Source of the DNA: Solwaraspora sp. WMMD791
GTDB taxonomy: Bacteria > Actinomycetota > Actinomycetes > Mycobacteriales > Micromonosporaceae
Assembly: GCF_029581195.1 (NCBI RefSeq)
Contig: NZ_CP120737.1
Location: forward strand, 4,751,001 to 4,815,000
Length of the DNA: 64,000 nt
Reading direction: 5' to 3'
Below the pieces are notes generated by a model. That model worked only from the letters and a program-made list of their open reading frames with translations, did not search any database and was not told where the DNA came from. Both the position numbers and the translations under genes were made by a program. The stretch's first letter is position 1. Every line of letters starts with the position of its first letter. This document shows positions 52,272 to 59,937 of the stretch, piece by piece.

Positions 52272-52715
52272 ATGCAGAAGGCATTGACGATCGGTGAGCT
52301 GGCCGCCCGGTCCGGGGTGGCACCCTCGGCGCTGCGCTACTACGAGCAGTTCGGGCTGATCCGGGCCGACCGGACCGGCGGCAACCAACGCCGGTACGAG
52401 CGCAGCGAACTGCGCCGGGTCGCGTTCATCCGGACTGCCCAGCAGATCGGCGTACCGCTGGAGGAGATCCGGGCCGCCCTCGACGACCTGCCGGCGTCGC
52501 GTACCCCCACCAAGGCCGACTGGGCGCGGCTGTCCCGACGCTGGCGGGCCCGGCTGGACGACCGCATCGCGTTGCTGACCCGGCTGCGCGACGACCTGAC
52601 CAACTGCATCGGCTGCGGCTGCCTGTCGCTGCAGTCCTGCACGCTGAACAACCCCGCCGACCGGCTCGCCGCCGCCGGCCCCGGCCCCCGTCTGCTGCTC
52701 GACGGCGGGAGTTAA
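52272..52715 (+). CDS. soxR: Redox-sensitive transcriptional activator SoxR
   Basis: The 147-residue MerR-family protein has the HTH start KALTIGELAARSGVAPSALRYYEQFGLIRADRTGGNQRRYERSELRRVAFIRTAQQIG. The [2Fe-2S] cluster ligands Cys112, Cys115, Cys117 and Cys123 lie in CIGCGCLSLQSC, the actinobacterial SoxR spacing. Redox-active compounds oxidise the cluster and switch on target genes. ATG 52272 (GTG 52269 is also possible). The stop overlaps the convergent quinone oxidoreductase stop (TTAA at 52712-52715). Confidence 0.95.
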   Translation: MQKALTIGELAARSGVAPSALRYYEQFGLIRADRTGGNQRRYERSELRRVAFIRTAQQIGVPLEEIRAALDDLPASRTPTKADWARLSRRWRARLDDRIALLTRLRDDLTNCIGCGCLSLQSCTLNNPADRLAAAGPGPRLLLDGGS

Positions 52716-53701
52716 TCCTCGCCGGTGACCAGCAGGACCTTGCCCAGGTGGTCGCTGCCCTCGACGACGCGGTGCGCCTGCGCGGCCTGCGCCAGCGGCA
52801 GCCGCCGGTCGATCACCGGCCGGATCGCCCCGGAGGCCACCAGCGGCCACACCTGGTCGTGCACCCGACGGACGATCTCCGCCTTCTCGGCCAGCGGCCG
52901 GGACCGCAGCGCGGTCGTGAAGATCGTCGCGCGTTTGGCCAGCATTGCCCCGAGGTTCACCTCGGCCTTGCGGCCACCCTGCAGGCCGATGATCGCCAAC
53001 CGGCCGCCGACCGCCAAGGTGTCGATGTTGCGCTCCAGGTAGGCGGCGCCGATGATGTCCAGGATCACGTCCACCCCGCCGTCGCCGTCGCCGGTCAACT
53101 CCCGGGCCCGGGTGACGAAATCCTCCGTCGTGTAGTCGATCGTGTGGTGGGCGCCCAACGCCCGCAGCTGCTCGTGTTTGCCGGCCCGCGCCGTGGTCAG
53201 CACGGTCGCGCCGAGCGCCGCGCCCAGCTGGATCGCGAACGTACCGATGCCGCTGCCACCGCCGTGCACCAGCAGCGACTCACCGGCCCGCAGACCGGCG
53301 AGCTTGACCACGTTCGACCAGACCGTGCAGGCCACCTCGGGCAGCGCGGCCGCGTCGACCAGGCTCAACCCGGCCGGCACCGGCAGCAGCTGACCGGCCG
53401 GCACGGCGACCCGTTCGGCGTACCCGCCGCCGGCCAGCAGCGCGCAGACCTGGTCGCCGACCCGGTGGTGGGAGACCTCCGCGCCGACCGCGCTGATCAC
53501 CCCCGAGCATTCCAACCCGAGGTACGGCGACGCGCCCGGCGGCGGTGGGTAGTGTCCCTGTCGTTGCAGCAGGTCGGCCCGGTTGACCGCGGTCGCCGCC
53601 ACGTCGACGATCACCTCGTTCGGGCACGGGGTCGGGTCGGGCACCTCGGCCCACGTCAGGGCCTCTGGCCCGCCGGGCTGCGGCACGGTGATCGCATGCA
53701 T
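52712..53701 (-). CDS. NAD(P)H-quinone oxidoreductase (zinc-independent QOR/MDR family)
   Basis: The 329-residue medium-chain reductase begins MHAITVPQPGGPEALTWAEVPDPTP and holds VNRADLLQRQGHYPPPPGASPYLGLECSGVI, a nucleotide motif VHGGGSGIGTFAIQLGAALGATVLTTA, then ALGAHHTIDYTTEDF. It lacks the catalytic Zn cysteines, as is usual for QORs. It reduces quinones, which fits the neighbouring redox regulator SoxR; QOR genes are known SoxR targets in actinobacteria. Both genes share a TTAA stop overlap. Confidence 0.9.
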   Translation of the reverse strand: MHAITVPQPGGPEALTWAEVPDPTPCPNEVIVDVAATAVNRADLLQRQGHYPPPPGASPYLGLECSGVISAVGAEVSHHRVGDQVCALLAGGGYAERVAVPAGQLLPVPAGLSLVDAAALPEVACTVWSNVVKLAGLRAGESLLVHGGGSGIGTFAIQLGAALGATVLTTARAGKHEQLRALGAHHTIDYTTEDFVTRARELTGDGDGGVDVILDIIGAAYLERNIDTLAVGGRLAIIGLQGGRKAEVNLGAMLAKRATIFTTALRSRPLAEKAEIVRRVHDQVWPLVASGAIRPVIDRRLPLAQAAQAHRVVEGSDHLGKVLLVTGED

Positions 53702-53839
53702 GGCAACAGTCTTACCCGTCGGGCCGGTTGCCAGGCGGCTACCGCCGCGTTAACCATGGGGCCGGGCACCGGTTCCGGGCCCGTGGCACACTAGGGCACA
53801 GCGGCGCGGCAGCCACCGTCTCCGGCTCGCCTCGCACCG

Positions 53840-53926
53840 GGAGGGCTCGCCTAGTGGCCGATGGCGCTGGTCTTGAAAACCGGTAAGGCAGCAATGTCTT
53901 CGTGGGTTCGAATCCCACGCCCTCCG
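53840..53926 (+). tRNA. tRNA-Ser (anticodon TGA)
   Basis: The 87-nt sequence folds as a type II tRNA: acceptor GGAGGGC pairs with GCCCTCC (53919-53925), followed by discriminator G, and no CCA is encoded. The anticodon stem-loop reads CTGGTCTTGAAAACCGG with TGA at 53874-53876. A long variable arm and T-arm GTGGGTTCGAATCCCAC are present. It is the left attachment site of a small element; the 3' 59 nt of the gene recur at 56144-56202. Confidence 0.95.
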
Positions 53927-53929
53927 CTC
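53868..53929 (+). repeat. attL-type repeat (3' part of tRNA-Ser plus 3 nt)
   Basis: The 62-nt stretch TGGTCTTGAAAACCGGTAAG through CCTCCGCTC (53868-53929) is repeated at 56144-56205 with two substitutions. This is the classic signature of site-specific integration into a tRNA gene by a tyrosine recombinase: one junction keeps a complete tRNA, the other a 3'-end copy. Confidence 0.85.
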
Positions 53930-54052
53930 ACCTAGCCAGCAAAAAACGCCCCCTGACCAGCGCGAATGCCAGTCGGGGGGCGTGTTCATGAATGCTGAAC
54001 CGGTCTCACTTCGCCCCACCCCGGTGCCGCCGGGTCTCGCTGGCCGTGTCGG

Positions 54053-54345
54053 CTACGTGTTGGCGTCATCCGGCGCGTCGGCCTGGTCCTCGGTGCTCAA
54101 CGCCCCCTCGATCCGCTTCCGGGCAGCCTCGTCCTGCCCGTCGATGCACGAGGCGTAAACCTTCAACAGCACGTGCACGCTGTGTCCGGCCGTTGGGCTA
54201 ACTGGGTTGCTGGCACCCCAGCATTGAGCCAGAGCGACACAGCAGCGTGCCGCAGTTCATACGGTCGGTGCGCCAGCGGTGAACGCTGCTGTGCTGGTGT
54301 CAGCGCTACCTCACGCGCCTGCCGCAGGCGTGCAGATAGGTGCTC
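54053..54345 (-). pseudogene. Tyrosine recombinase (integrase) C-terminal remnant with frameshift
   Basis: Read in reverse, residues such as EVALTPAQQRSPLAHRPYELRHAAVSLWLNAGVPATQ continue in another frame as GHSVHVLLKVYASCIDGQDEAARKRIEGALSTEDQAD and end at TAG (54053-54055). The Arg of YELRHAAVS, the His in GHSV and the Tyr in KVYAS match the catalytic C-terminus of phage-type integrases. The frame changes after PATQ (near 54195-54205) and the N-terminal half is absent, with stops upstream of about 54345. It lies 124 bp from the tRNA, the usual place for an integrase of a tRNA-integrated element. Confidence 0.8.
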
Positions 54346-54520
54346 AGGTGGACTTCAGCGATACTCAACCCTTGACGGTAACGGGATAGCTGCCTTGATC
54401 GATGATCCGGCGCGGAGCAATGAGGGTCAGTTTGCGTTACTGCAAGGGCTGCGTCGGTTGAGCGAGATTGGTGGCGGGACGAATGGAAATACCGGACATT
54501 GAGTGGGAGTTGAACTAGTT

Positions 54521-54880
54521 ATGGCGGATACCTGGTACACCGAGAACCCTCAAATCGATGTGGTGGGCACGCGGGGGGTTGGCTCCTCGGCCACTTCTTG
54601 CAGGAATCGGACGGCGGTGTTCGTGCTACCGAAGCGCTCGAAGTCAAGTGGGGAATCCATCCCGAGGGGGAACGGCGTGCCGAGTGGGTTTCCGGTGACG
54701 GGCGGACCACTCTGCTCGTTCTAGTGCAGGGTCGATTCCGGCTAGACTTGTCGGTCGGAAGTGTCGTGCTAGAACGCCAAGGGCGACTATGTCGTGTGGG
54801 GGCCGGGTATCGATCACTCATGGCAGGCGGAACGAGGTTCCGTAGTTCTGACTGTCCGCTGGCCGTCTATTTCGATGTGA
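54521..54880 (+). pseudogene. Cupin-fold protein gene with two frameshifts
   Basis: Joining three frames gives a continuous protein: MADTWYTENPQIDVVGTRG, then WLLGHFLQESDGGVRATEALEVKWGIHPEGERRAEWVSGDGRTTLLVLVQGRFRLDLSVGSVVLERQ, then GDYVVWGPGIDHSWQAERGSVVLTVRWPSISM-stop (54878-54880). The GDYVVWGPGIDHSW motif and beta pattern suggest a small cupin (RmlC-like). Both shifts fall in G runs (near 54572-54577 and 54777-54783). A short ORF fragment ending at 54502 precedes it. Either true decay or homopolymer errors in the assembly. Confidence 0.7.
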
Positions 54881-54955
54881 TTTGATGCTTGCGGCCAGGG
54901 TCGTATAGGCCGCCGCTGCGAGTCATTGTTGCGGCGGCCCGCTGTCTTCGAGTCT

Positions 54956-55942
54956 CTATCGATGGGCGGCTACGAGATCGCGCAGTTCCTCTACTGCAAG
55001 CCAAGGCTTGGAGTGATGGATCATCCGATGACAGTTCGAGCAAATCAAGGCAAGATCACTGAGCCGGGTTACGGTCCGTCCGGTGACATGGAGCGGGGTT
55101 CGATGGTGGCACTCGATGTAATCAGCTCCCCGGTCGCCGTAGGTGCGTCCGAAGTTGAAACCGCAGGCCTCGCATTCAATCGGAATCCCCCGACGCCTTG
55201 CGTCGGCAATCTTTCTGCTCCGAAGCCTTGGATCGCGTTCGCGGCGTAGGTGCTTCTTATACAGCACGCCCCCTTCCTCTGCGCCTGTATCGTCCAAGGT
55301 GGCGTCGGAGAGATTCGAGGTGTTGCTATCCCAACTGCTTAAGGTGTCTCGTATCGCGAGTGCCATTGCGTGCATCTCGGCAGGCTTTTGAAGGAAGTCA
55401 AGCAAGACTTCGCGATCCAGCCGGTTGCCATTGGTGGGCGTGCCAGCGTAGTCGGGATGCTGCGTCACAATGTCTGAAGTCTTGCGCTCAACTCCTGCTG
55501 GGTTGCGGAAGTCAGCCCGCCGTCCCTGCAGCGGGTGAATCGCCGAGGTCTGAAGGAGTCGCGACAACTCGATTGCGCGCGCATCCTCCTGTGCAATGGT
55601 TCGCCAGGCGTTGGCCTCCACGAGTGCGCATGCAAGGATAACTTCATCCCGCGTCCACGCCGGGTTCCGGATGAACCGCACAGTGAAGCCAAGTCGACGT
55701 AGGGTCTCGCCCACGCTCTTGTCCCCGCCCGTCAAATCATCGGAGCGCCAGGGCCGGTCCCCGCTGATGCCATGAGCCGCGCCGACGATGGCCTTGGAGT
55801 CGTAGAGCTTCCCGCCGTGCTCTAGGTAGTAAGCCTGGGCCTTGCCGAAGCCGTGGAGTTGAAGGAACTCATCCTGGCCGAGGCGGTCGTACTCAGCCAG
55901 TGCGGCGAGTACGGCGGAGCGGGTCACGTCTGCAAGCGTCAC
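54956..55942 (-). CDS. HNH endonuclease with ScoMcrA-like N-terminal domain (putative type IV restriction/defence nuclease)
   Basis: The 328-residue protein has an N-terminal head (residues 1-60, TRSAVLAALAEYDRLGQDEFLQLHGFGKAQAYYLEHGGKLYDSKAIVGAAHGI) like that of ScoMcrA-type enzymes, a middle helical region, and a C-terminal HNH domain: CEACGFNFGRTYGDRGADYIECHHRTPLHV and LALICSNCHRMIHHSKPW, with CxxC zinc pairs and the His-His of the nuclease motif. Such proteins cut modified or foreign DNA. It is the only intact gene of the islet and has no cognate methylase beside it. Starts at GTG 55942 without a clear ribosome site. Confidence 0.8.
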   Translation of the reverse strand: MTLADVTRSAVLAALAEYDRLGQDEFLQLHGFGKAQAYYLEHGGKLYDSKAIVGAAHGISGDRPWRSDDLTGGDKSVGETLRRLGFTVRFIRNPAWTRDEVILACALVEANAWRTIAQEDARAIELSRLLQTSAIHPLQGRRADFRNPAGVERKTSDIVTQHPDYAGTPTNGNRLDREVLLDFLQKPAEMHAMALAIRDTLSSWDSNTSNLSDATLDDTGAEEGGVLYKKHLRRERDPRLRSRKIADARRRGIPIECEACGFNFGRTYGDRGADYIECHHRTPLHVTGRTVTRLSDLALICSNCHRMIHHSKPWLAVEELRDLVAAHR

Positions 55943-56143
55943 AGCCTGACGGTACGACGTCGATGCGACAGTTGCCGGTAGCAGATCCGGGAGACGTCCT
56001 CTGGCAACCGTCCGTTGCGGCGGGCGGCCGGGTACTACGCCGACGGTCGGCGCTTGCCACTGCCGGTGCCGTCTCGTGTCGTATCGGTGTGTCGCCGTGT
56101 CAACGCTGACTGCTGTTCGTGCTGGTCAGAGCCTCGGTCATGG

Positions 56144-56205
56144 TGGTCTTGGAAACCGGTAAGGCAGCAATGTCTTCGTCGGTTCGAATCCCACGCCCTC
56201 CGCTC
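56144..56205 (+). repeat. attR-type displaced copy of tRNA-Ser 3' end
   Basis: This 62-nt sequence matches 53868-53929 at 60 positions. One change turns the anticodon triplet to TGG (56150-56152), the other (G to C) breaks the T-arm pairing (GTCGG against CCCAC). There is no 5' half and no acceptor 5' strand, so it is not a functional tRNA. It ends the islet and is followed by unrelated sequence upstream of the protease gene stop. Confidence 0.85.
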
Positions 56206-56301
56206 CACAGGACGCACAGCGGCTTTCGACCGCGACGTACCGGTCAAGGGCCGCACATGCACCGCAGGGGAACTGGGCCGCCCCGGCGCAGGGGATGTCA
56301 G

Positions 56302-57036
56302 TCAGTCGTACACGTGTGGGAAGACTTCATTTCTGCTTGCCGTGTGGATCCAGTTGAGGTGGGCGATCGTCATGAACGCGATGCCCATCCACTGGTAGTC
56401 CCGCTGGTGGTTGCTGTTCGAGTAGACGCCGACGACCCGGTTCCGGTAGATCAACCCGGCTCCCGAGTCACCGTAGCTGGGGAACCCACTGCCCTTGTAG
56501 ACCAGATGGTAGGTGTAATGGGACTGGTTGTCCCTATAGATCCGTACGCCGCAGATCTTCAGGACGGGTGAAACCTGAGGCGGGCCGTCACCGGGGTGGT
56601 TTGTTTGCCCCCAGCCGCTGATCGACACTTCCTGGTTGACAGGTGCCGACCCGTACCCGAGCTTGATGACCTGATCCGCCCTTGCCGGCTGAGCAAGCTC
56701 GATGAGCATGAGGTCGTAGCCTTCACCACGGCGCTGCATGGAGTTGACCGCGCTGCGGTGCCCTGCTCCGAACCTGCGGTCGCCGAGGTAGACCCCGATG
56801 CCGTACGTCGGTATGCCGAGGGGGACGCAGTGGCTGCTGGTGAGCACCCACCGTACGTGCACGAGGCTGCCGGAGCAGCTGAAGTTGCCGTTGACCCAGA
56901 TCTGGACCTGCCCCCTCAGGTAGCCGGCGTTGCTGCCGCCGATGATCGCCTGGGCGGCTGTCGTCTCGACGAGCATCCCGGTGGCGGCCAGGGTCAGGGC
57001 CATGGCCGACGCGGCCAGTCTGCGTAGGACTTTCAT
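56302..57036 (-). CDS. Secreted trypsin-like serine protease (S1 family), second copy
   Basis: The 244-residue precursor has a signal peptide (MKVLRRLAASAMALTLAATGMLVETTAAQA) then IIGGSNAGYLRGQVQIWVNG. The triad is His69 in TSSHC, Asp108 in GYDLMLIEL and Ser191 in YGDSGAGLIY. The GDSGAG replaces the usual GDSGGP. Only one disulfide pair of the usual set is obvious (Cys54/Cys70). It is divergent from the protease at 10033 in sequence. ATG 57036 follows GGAGC. Lies just outside the islet. Confidence 0.88.
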   Translation of the reverse strand: MKVLRRLAASAMALTLAATGMLVETTAAQAIIGGSNAGYLRGQVQIWVNGNFSCSGSLVHVRWVLTSSHCVPLGIPTYGIGVYLGDRRFGAGHRSAVNSMQRRGEGYDLMLIELAQPARADQVIKLGYGSAPVNQEVSISGWGQTNHPGDGPPQVSPVLKICGVRIYRDNQSHYTYHLVYKGSGFPSYGDSGAGLIYRNRVVGVYSNSNHQRDYQWMGIAFMTIAHLNWIHTASRNEVFPHVYD

Positions 57037-57235
57037 AGTGCTCCGTTTCGGTCGAGCGTCGATAGGTGCTTCTCGATCCTGCGGGACGGGTCGGGGTCGG
57101 CCAATCCAGCCTGCTGCTCCGTCGTGGTAGCGCAGGCGGTATGGCGATGCTCCAGAGTGGGGGATTGACCCGTGGGTCAGCCGATTCGGGCATCAGCGGC
57201 GGCAGCTGGTGCCGACCTGGCTAAGGTCGGCAGAT

Positions 57236-57877
57236 ATGAGTCGGCGGGACTGGAGTGCCTGGCACGAGGCGTACGCGGATCCAGACTCCGCGCTGTCCCG
57301 GCGGTTGGTGGTGGTGCAGGCCCGGATCCGGGAGACGCTGGACGCGGCCCCGCCGGGCCCGGTCCGAGTGGTGAGCATGTGCGCCGGCGAGGGTCGGGAC
57401 GTGCTCGGCGTACTGGATGGGCATCCGCGCCGGACGGACGTGCGCGGCCGGCTCGTCGAGCTGGACCCGCAGCTTGCCGACCGGGCCCGCCGCCGGGCTG
57501 CCGCGATCGGCGTCGACCTTGAGGTGGTCACCGGGGACGCGGCCCGATCCGCCCACTACGCGGGTGCCGTACCCGCCGATCTGGTCCTGCTCTGCGGGGT
57601 GTTCGGCAACATCGCCGACGTCGATGTCGCCCGGGTGGTCGCGGCCGCGCCGCAGCTGACCGCTGCCGGCGGCACGGTGGTCTGGACCCGGCACCGTCGC
57701 GAGCCGGACCTGGTGCCGCGCATCCTGGAGTGGTTCGCCGCCGCCGGCTTCGTCCAGGTCTGGCTTTCCGACAAATCCGAGGGGTACGGGGTCGGCGTGC
57801 ACCGCTTCGCCGGGGTGCCTGCGGCGTTGCGTCTGCGCCTCGACGGGACGCTGTTCCGCTTCGTCGGCCGGGACTAG
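57236..57877 (+). CDS. Class I SAM-dependent methyltransferase
   Basis: The 213-residue protein has a Rossmann motif I VVSMCAGEGRDVLGVL (residues 42-57), RGRLVELDPQLADRARRRA (motif II acidic residue) and DLVLLCGVFGNIADVD. It is of the small-molecule or lipid methyltransferase type; the substrate is unknown. It shares a CTAG stop overlap with the convergent MarR gene. Start ATG 57236. Confidence 0.83.
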   Translation: MSRRDWSAWHEAYADPDSALSRRLVVVQARIRETLDAAPPGPVRVVSMCAGEGRDVLGVLDGHPRRTDVRGRLVELDPQLADRARRRAAAIGVDLEVVTGDAARSAHYAGAVPADLVLLCGVFGNIADVDVARVVAAAPQLTAAGGTVVWTRHRREPDLVPRILEWFAAAGFVQVWLSDKSEGYGVGVHRFAGVPAALRLRLDGTLFRFVGRD

Positions 57878-58335
57878 TCCACGGCGAGGTTGCGGGTGAC
57901 GTGGCAGGCGATCTCGCGAAGTACGTCGATCTGGTGGTCGGTGAGGCCGTCGATGACGTACCGGCGGACGGCGGCGACGTGGCCGGGGGCGGCGGCGACG
58001 ACCAGGTCCCAGCCGGCATCGGTCAGGACGGCGGTGGTGTAGCGGGGGTTGTCGGCGTCGGGTTCGCGGCGCAGCAGACCGCGTCGCTCGAGGCGGGTGA
58101 CGACGTTCGACAGCCGCGACAGCGAGCTGGAGAGGTGACCGGCGAGGTCGCTGAGGCGCATGGTACGGCCGGGCGTCATGGACAGGACGCTGAGCGCGAA
58201 GTAGTCGAACAGCGTCAGGTTGTTGTCCCGCAGCAGCTGGGCGTCGAGCGCGCTGGGCAGATTGAACATGAGCTTGGCCAGGGCCAACCACGCTTCGCGT
58301 TCGCGGTCGGTCAGCCATCGGGGTTCGTCCGGCAC
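57874..58335 (-). CDS. MarR family transcriptional regulator
   Basis: The 153-residue winged-helix regulator contains ALDAQLLRDNNLTLFDYFALSVLSMTPGRTMRLSDLAGHLSSSLSRLSNVVTRLERRGLLRREPDADNPRYTTAVLTDAG, a complete MarR domain with the beta-wing. It starts at GTG 58335 (VPDEPRW). It is divergent from an FMN-dependent oxidoreductase, with two identical palindromes between them. It likely represses that gene and itself in response to a small electrophile or phenolic compound. Confidence 0.9.
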   Translation of the reverse strand: MPDEPRWLTDREREAWLALAKLMFNLPSALDAQLLRDNNLTLFDYFALSVLSMTPGRTMRLSDLAGHLSSSLSRLSNVVTRLERRGLLRREPDADNPRYTTAVLTDAGWDLVVAAAPGHVAAVRRYVIDGLTDHQIDVLREIACHVTRNLAVD

Positions 58336-58387
58336 GTGGCAAGCGTACGTCTGCCGCTTCACCGTTGAAGTGACCGATCTCTCAAAA

Positions 58388-58435
58388 GGTTCAAGCTTGA
58401 ACCGGCAGCGTCTACCGTTGGGCTTCAAGCTTGAA
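58388..58435. promoter_or_regulatory. Two identical MarR-type palindromes between marR-like and azoreductase-like genes
   Basis: GGTTCAAGCTTGAACC (58388-58403) is a perfect 16-bp palindrome, and its 12-bp core TTCAAGCTTGAA recurs at 58424-58435, centres 34 bp apart. The second copy ends about 22 bp before the oxidoreductase start. They are strong candidates for the operator of the adjacent MarR protein. Confidence 0.8.
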
Positions 58436-58457
58436 CCTACGAAAACCTGGAGTAGTG

Positions 58458-59105
58458 GTGACCCTGTTCCGGCTGGACGCCAGCATCCGTACGCACGGCT
58501 CCGCGAGCCGCGAGATCGCCGACATCGTCGAGCAGGAGTGGCGCACCGCCCACCCCGGCGACCCGGTGGTGACCCGCCACGTCGGCGTCGACACCCTGCC
58601 GTCCACCGTCTGGGCAGCTGCGGTGACCGCCGGCATGACCCCGGCCGAGGAGCGGACCGCCGAGCAGCGCGACGCCGTCGCCCTCGCCGCGACACTCGTG
58701 GACGAACTGATCGCCGCCGACGCGATCCTGCTCGCCGTACCGCTCTACAACTACGGCGTCTCCCAGCACTTCAAGACGTACCTGGATGTCGTCCTGGCCG
58801 ATCCACGGGCGACCGGAGTCCCGTTCCTCGCCGGAAAGCCGGTCGTGCTCGCCACCGTCCGGGGCGGCGCGTACGGCACCGGCACCCCGCGTGAGGGTTG
58901 GGACCACTCCACCCCGTACCTGCGGCGGATCATCGCCGACTGCTGGGGCGCCGACCTCACCGTGGTCGAACGCGAGTTCACCCTCGTCGGGGTCAACCCC
59001 GCGCTGGACTCCTTCACCGACGTGGCCGCGCAGCTGCACTCCGGCGCGCTGCAGGCCGCCCGGGACGCCGGCCGCGCCCTCGGCGCGTTGCCCGTCCCGG
59101 CCTGA
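58458..59105 (+). CDS. FMN-dependent NAD(P)H oxidoreductase (azoreductase-like)
   Basis: The 215-residue flavodoxin-fold protein reads TLFRLDASIRTHGSASREIADIVEQEWRTAHP and DAILLAVPLYNYGVSQHFKTYLDVVLADP, with VPLYNYG as the FMN/quinone region and VLATVRGGAYG as the second phosphate loop. Family members are the AzoR type that reduces quinones or azo dyes. I chose GTG 58458, five bases after GGAG. It faces the MarR gene across two shared operators, a common resistance module. Confidence 0.87.
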   Translation: MTLFRLDASIRTHGSASREIADIVEQEWRTAHPGDPVVTRHVGVDTLPSTVWAAAVTAGMTPAEERTAEQRDAVALAATLVDELIAADAILLAVPLYNYGVSQHFKTYLDVVLADPRATGVPFLAGKPVVLATVRGGAYGTGTPREGWDHSTPYLRRIIADCWGADLTVVEREFTLVGVNPALDSFTDVAAQLHSGALQAARDAGRALGALPVPA

Positions 59106-59250
59106 TCGGGCCCGCCTGCGGCCGAGATCGACGGTCGAGGGTTCGGACGTAATGATTCCTGGCGAATCCGGCTCATCGATGTAGGGAACTGCGGCAGCCT
59201 CGTTGTAGCGTGACCTGGCAGCAGGACAAAGCCGTGATCTGCCGGAGCCG

Positions 59251-59937
59251 GTGAGTGGTGACATGCCTCTATTGGAGCTGCGCGATGTCAGCAAGTCGTA
59301 CACGTCGGCAGCCGAGGAGGTCCGAGCCGTCCGAGGTGTGAGCCTGGCGGCAACCGCCGGCGAGTTCATCTGCATCCACGGCCCCAGCGGCTCTGGAAAG
59401 TCCACGCTTCTCAATCTGATCGTCGGCCTGGATCTCGCCGATGAAGGCGAGATCCAGGTTGACGGCGTCGACGTCGGACGGATGGATGAGGCCGCGCGGG
59501 CGAATCTCCGACTGCGTACCGTGGGGGTGGTTTTTCAGGACCACGCCCTTGTCGAGGAGTTCACGGCGGCCGAGAACGTCGCCCTCCCGCTGGAGGCCAG
59601 TGGAACGGCCACGGCCGACGCTCTGGCGCAGGCCGATCGCCTGTTGACGCGAGTTGGCCTGGCGGATCTCGGCAGACGTTGGCCGGGGCAGCTCAGCGGC
59701 GGGCAACGACAGCGGGTCGGGATCGCCCGCGCGCTCGCTGGCGGCCGACGCATCCTCGTGGCGGACGAGCCAACCGGCTCGCTGGACAGCAGGGCGTCAA
59801 GTGACCTGTTCGAGCTGATCAGCGAGCTCTGCTCGGCCGGCGCGTTGGCTGTCGTCAGTTCGCATGATCCGCTCTGTCGCAGATACGCCGACGCCGTTTA
59901 CGAGATGGTGGACGGGTCGCTGCGTGGTGCGCCGTGA
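59251..59937 (+). CDS. ABC transporter ATP-binding protein (MacB/LolD-like)
   Basis: The 228-residue ATPase has Walker A GPSGSGKST, Q-loop in GVVFQDHALVEEF, signature LSGGQRQR, Walker B RILVADEPTGSLD and the His switch in SSHDPL. It belongs to the group that drives FtsX/MacB-type permeases. GTG 59251 is preceded by GGAG; an ATG four codons later is the alternative. The permease gene starts at the last codon (GTGA overlap), so the two form one transporter. Confidence 0.92.
   Translation: MSGDMPLLELRDVSKSYTSAAEEVRAVRGVSLAATAGEFICIHGPSGSGKSTLLNLIVGLDLADEGEIQVDGVDVGRMDEAARANLRLRTVGVVFQDHALVEEFTAAENVALPLEASGTATADALAQADRLLTRVGLADLGRRWPGQLSGGQRQRVGIARALAGGRRILVADEPTGSLDSRASSDLFELISELCSAGALAVVSSHDPLCRRYADAVYEMVDGSLRGAP

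Larger units (their letters stand above)
53930..56205. mobile_element. Degraded integrative element/genomic islet at tRNA-Ser
   Basis: The 2.3 kb between the intact tRNA-Ser and the displaced 62-nt tRNA copy contains an integrase remnant adjoining the tRNA, a twice-frameshifted cupin-like gene and an HNH nuclease gene. GC content is visibly lower than in the flanking chromosome. The element looks like a deletion remnant of a larger tRNA-integrated element. The two substitutions in the att copies suggest an old insertion. Confidence 0.75.

Noticed and set aside
56144-56205. Second tRNA-Ser gene
   Set aside because: The 5' half is missing, and the T-arm pairing and anticodon are altered; it is the displaced attachment-site copy.
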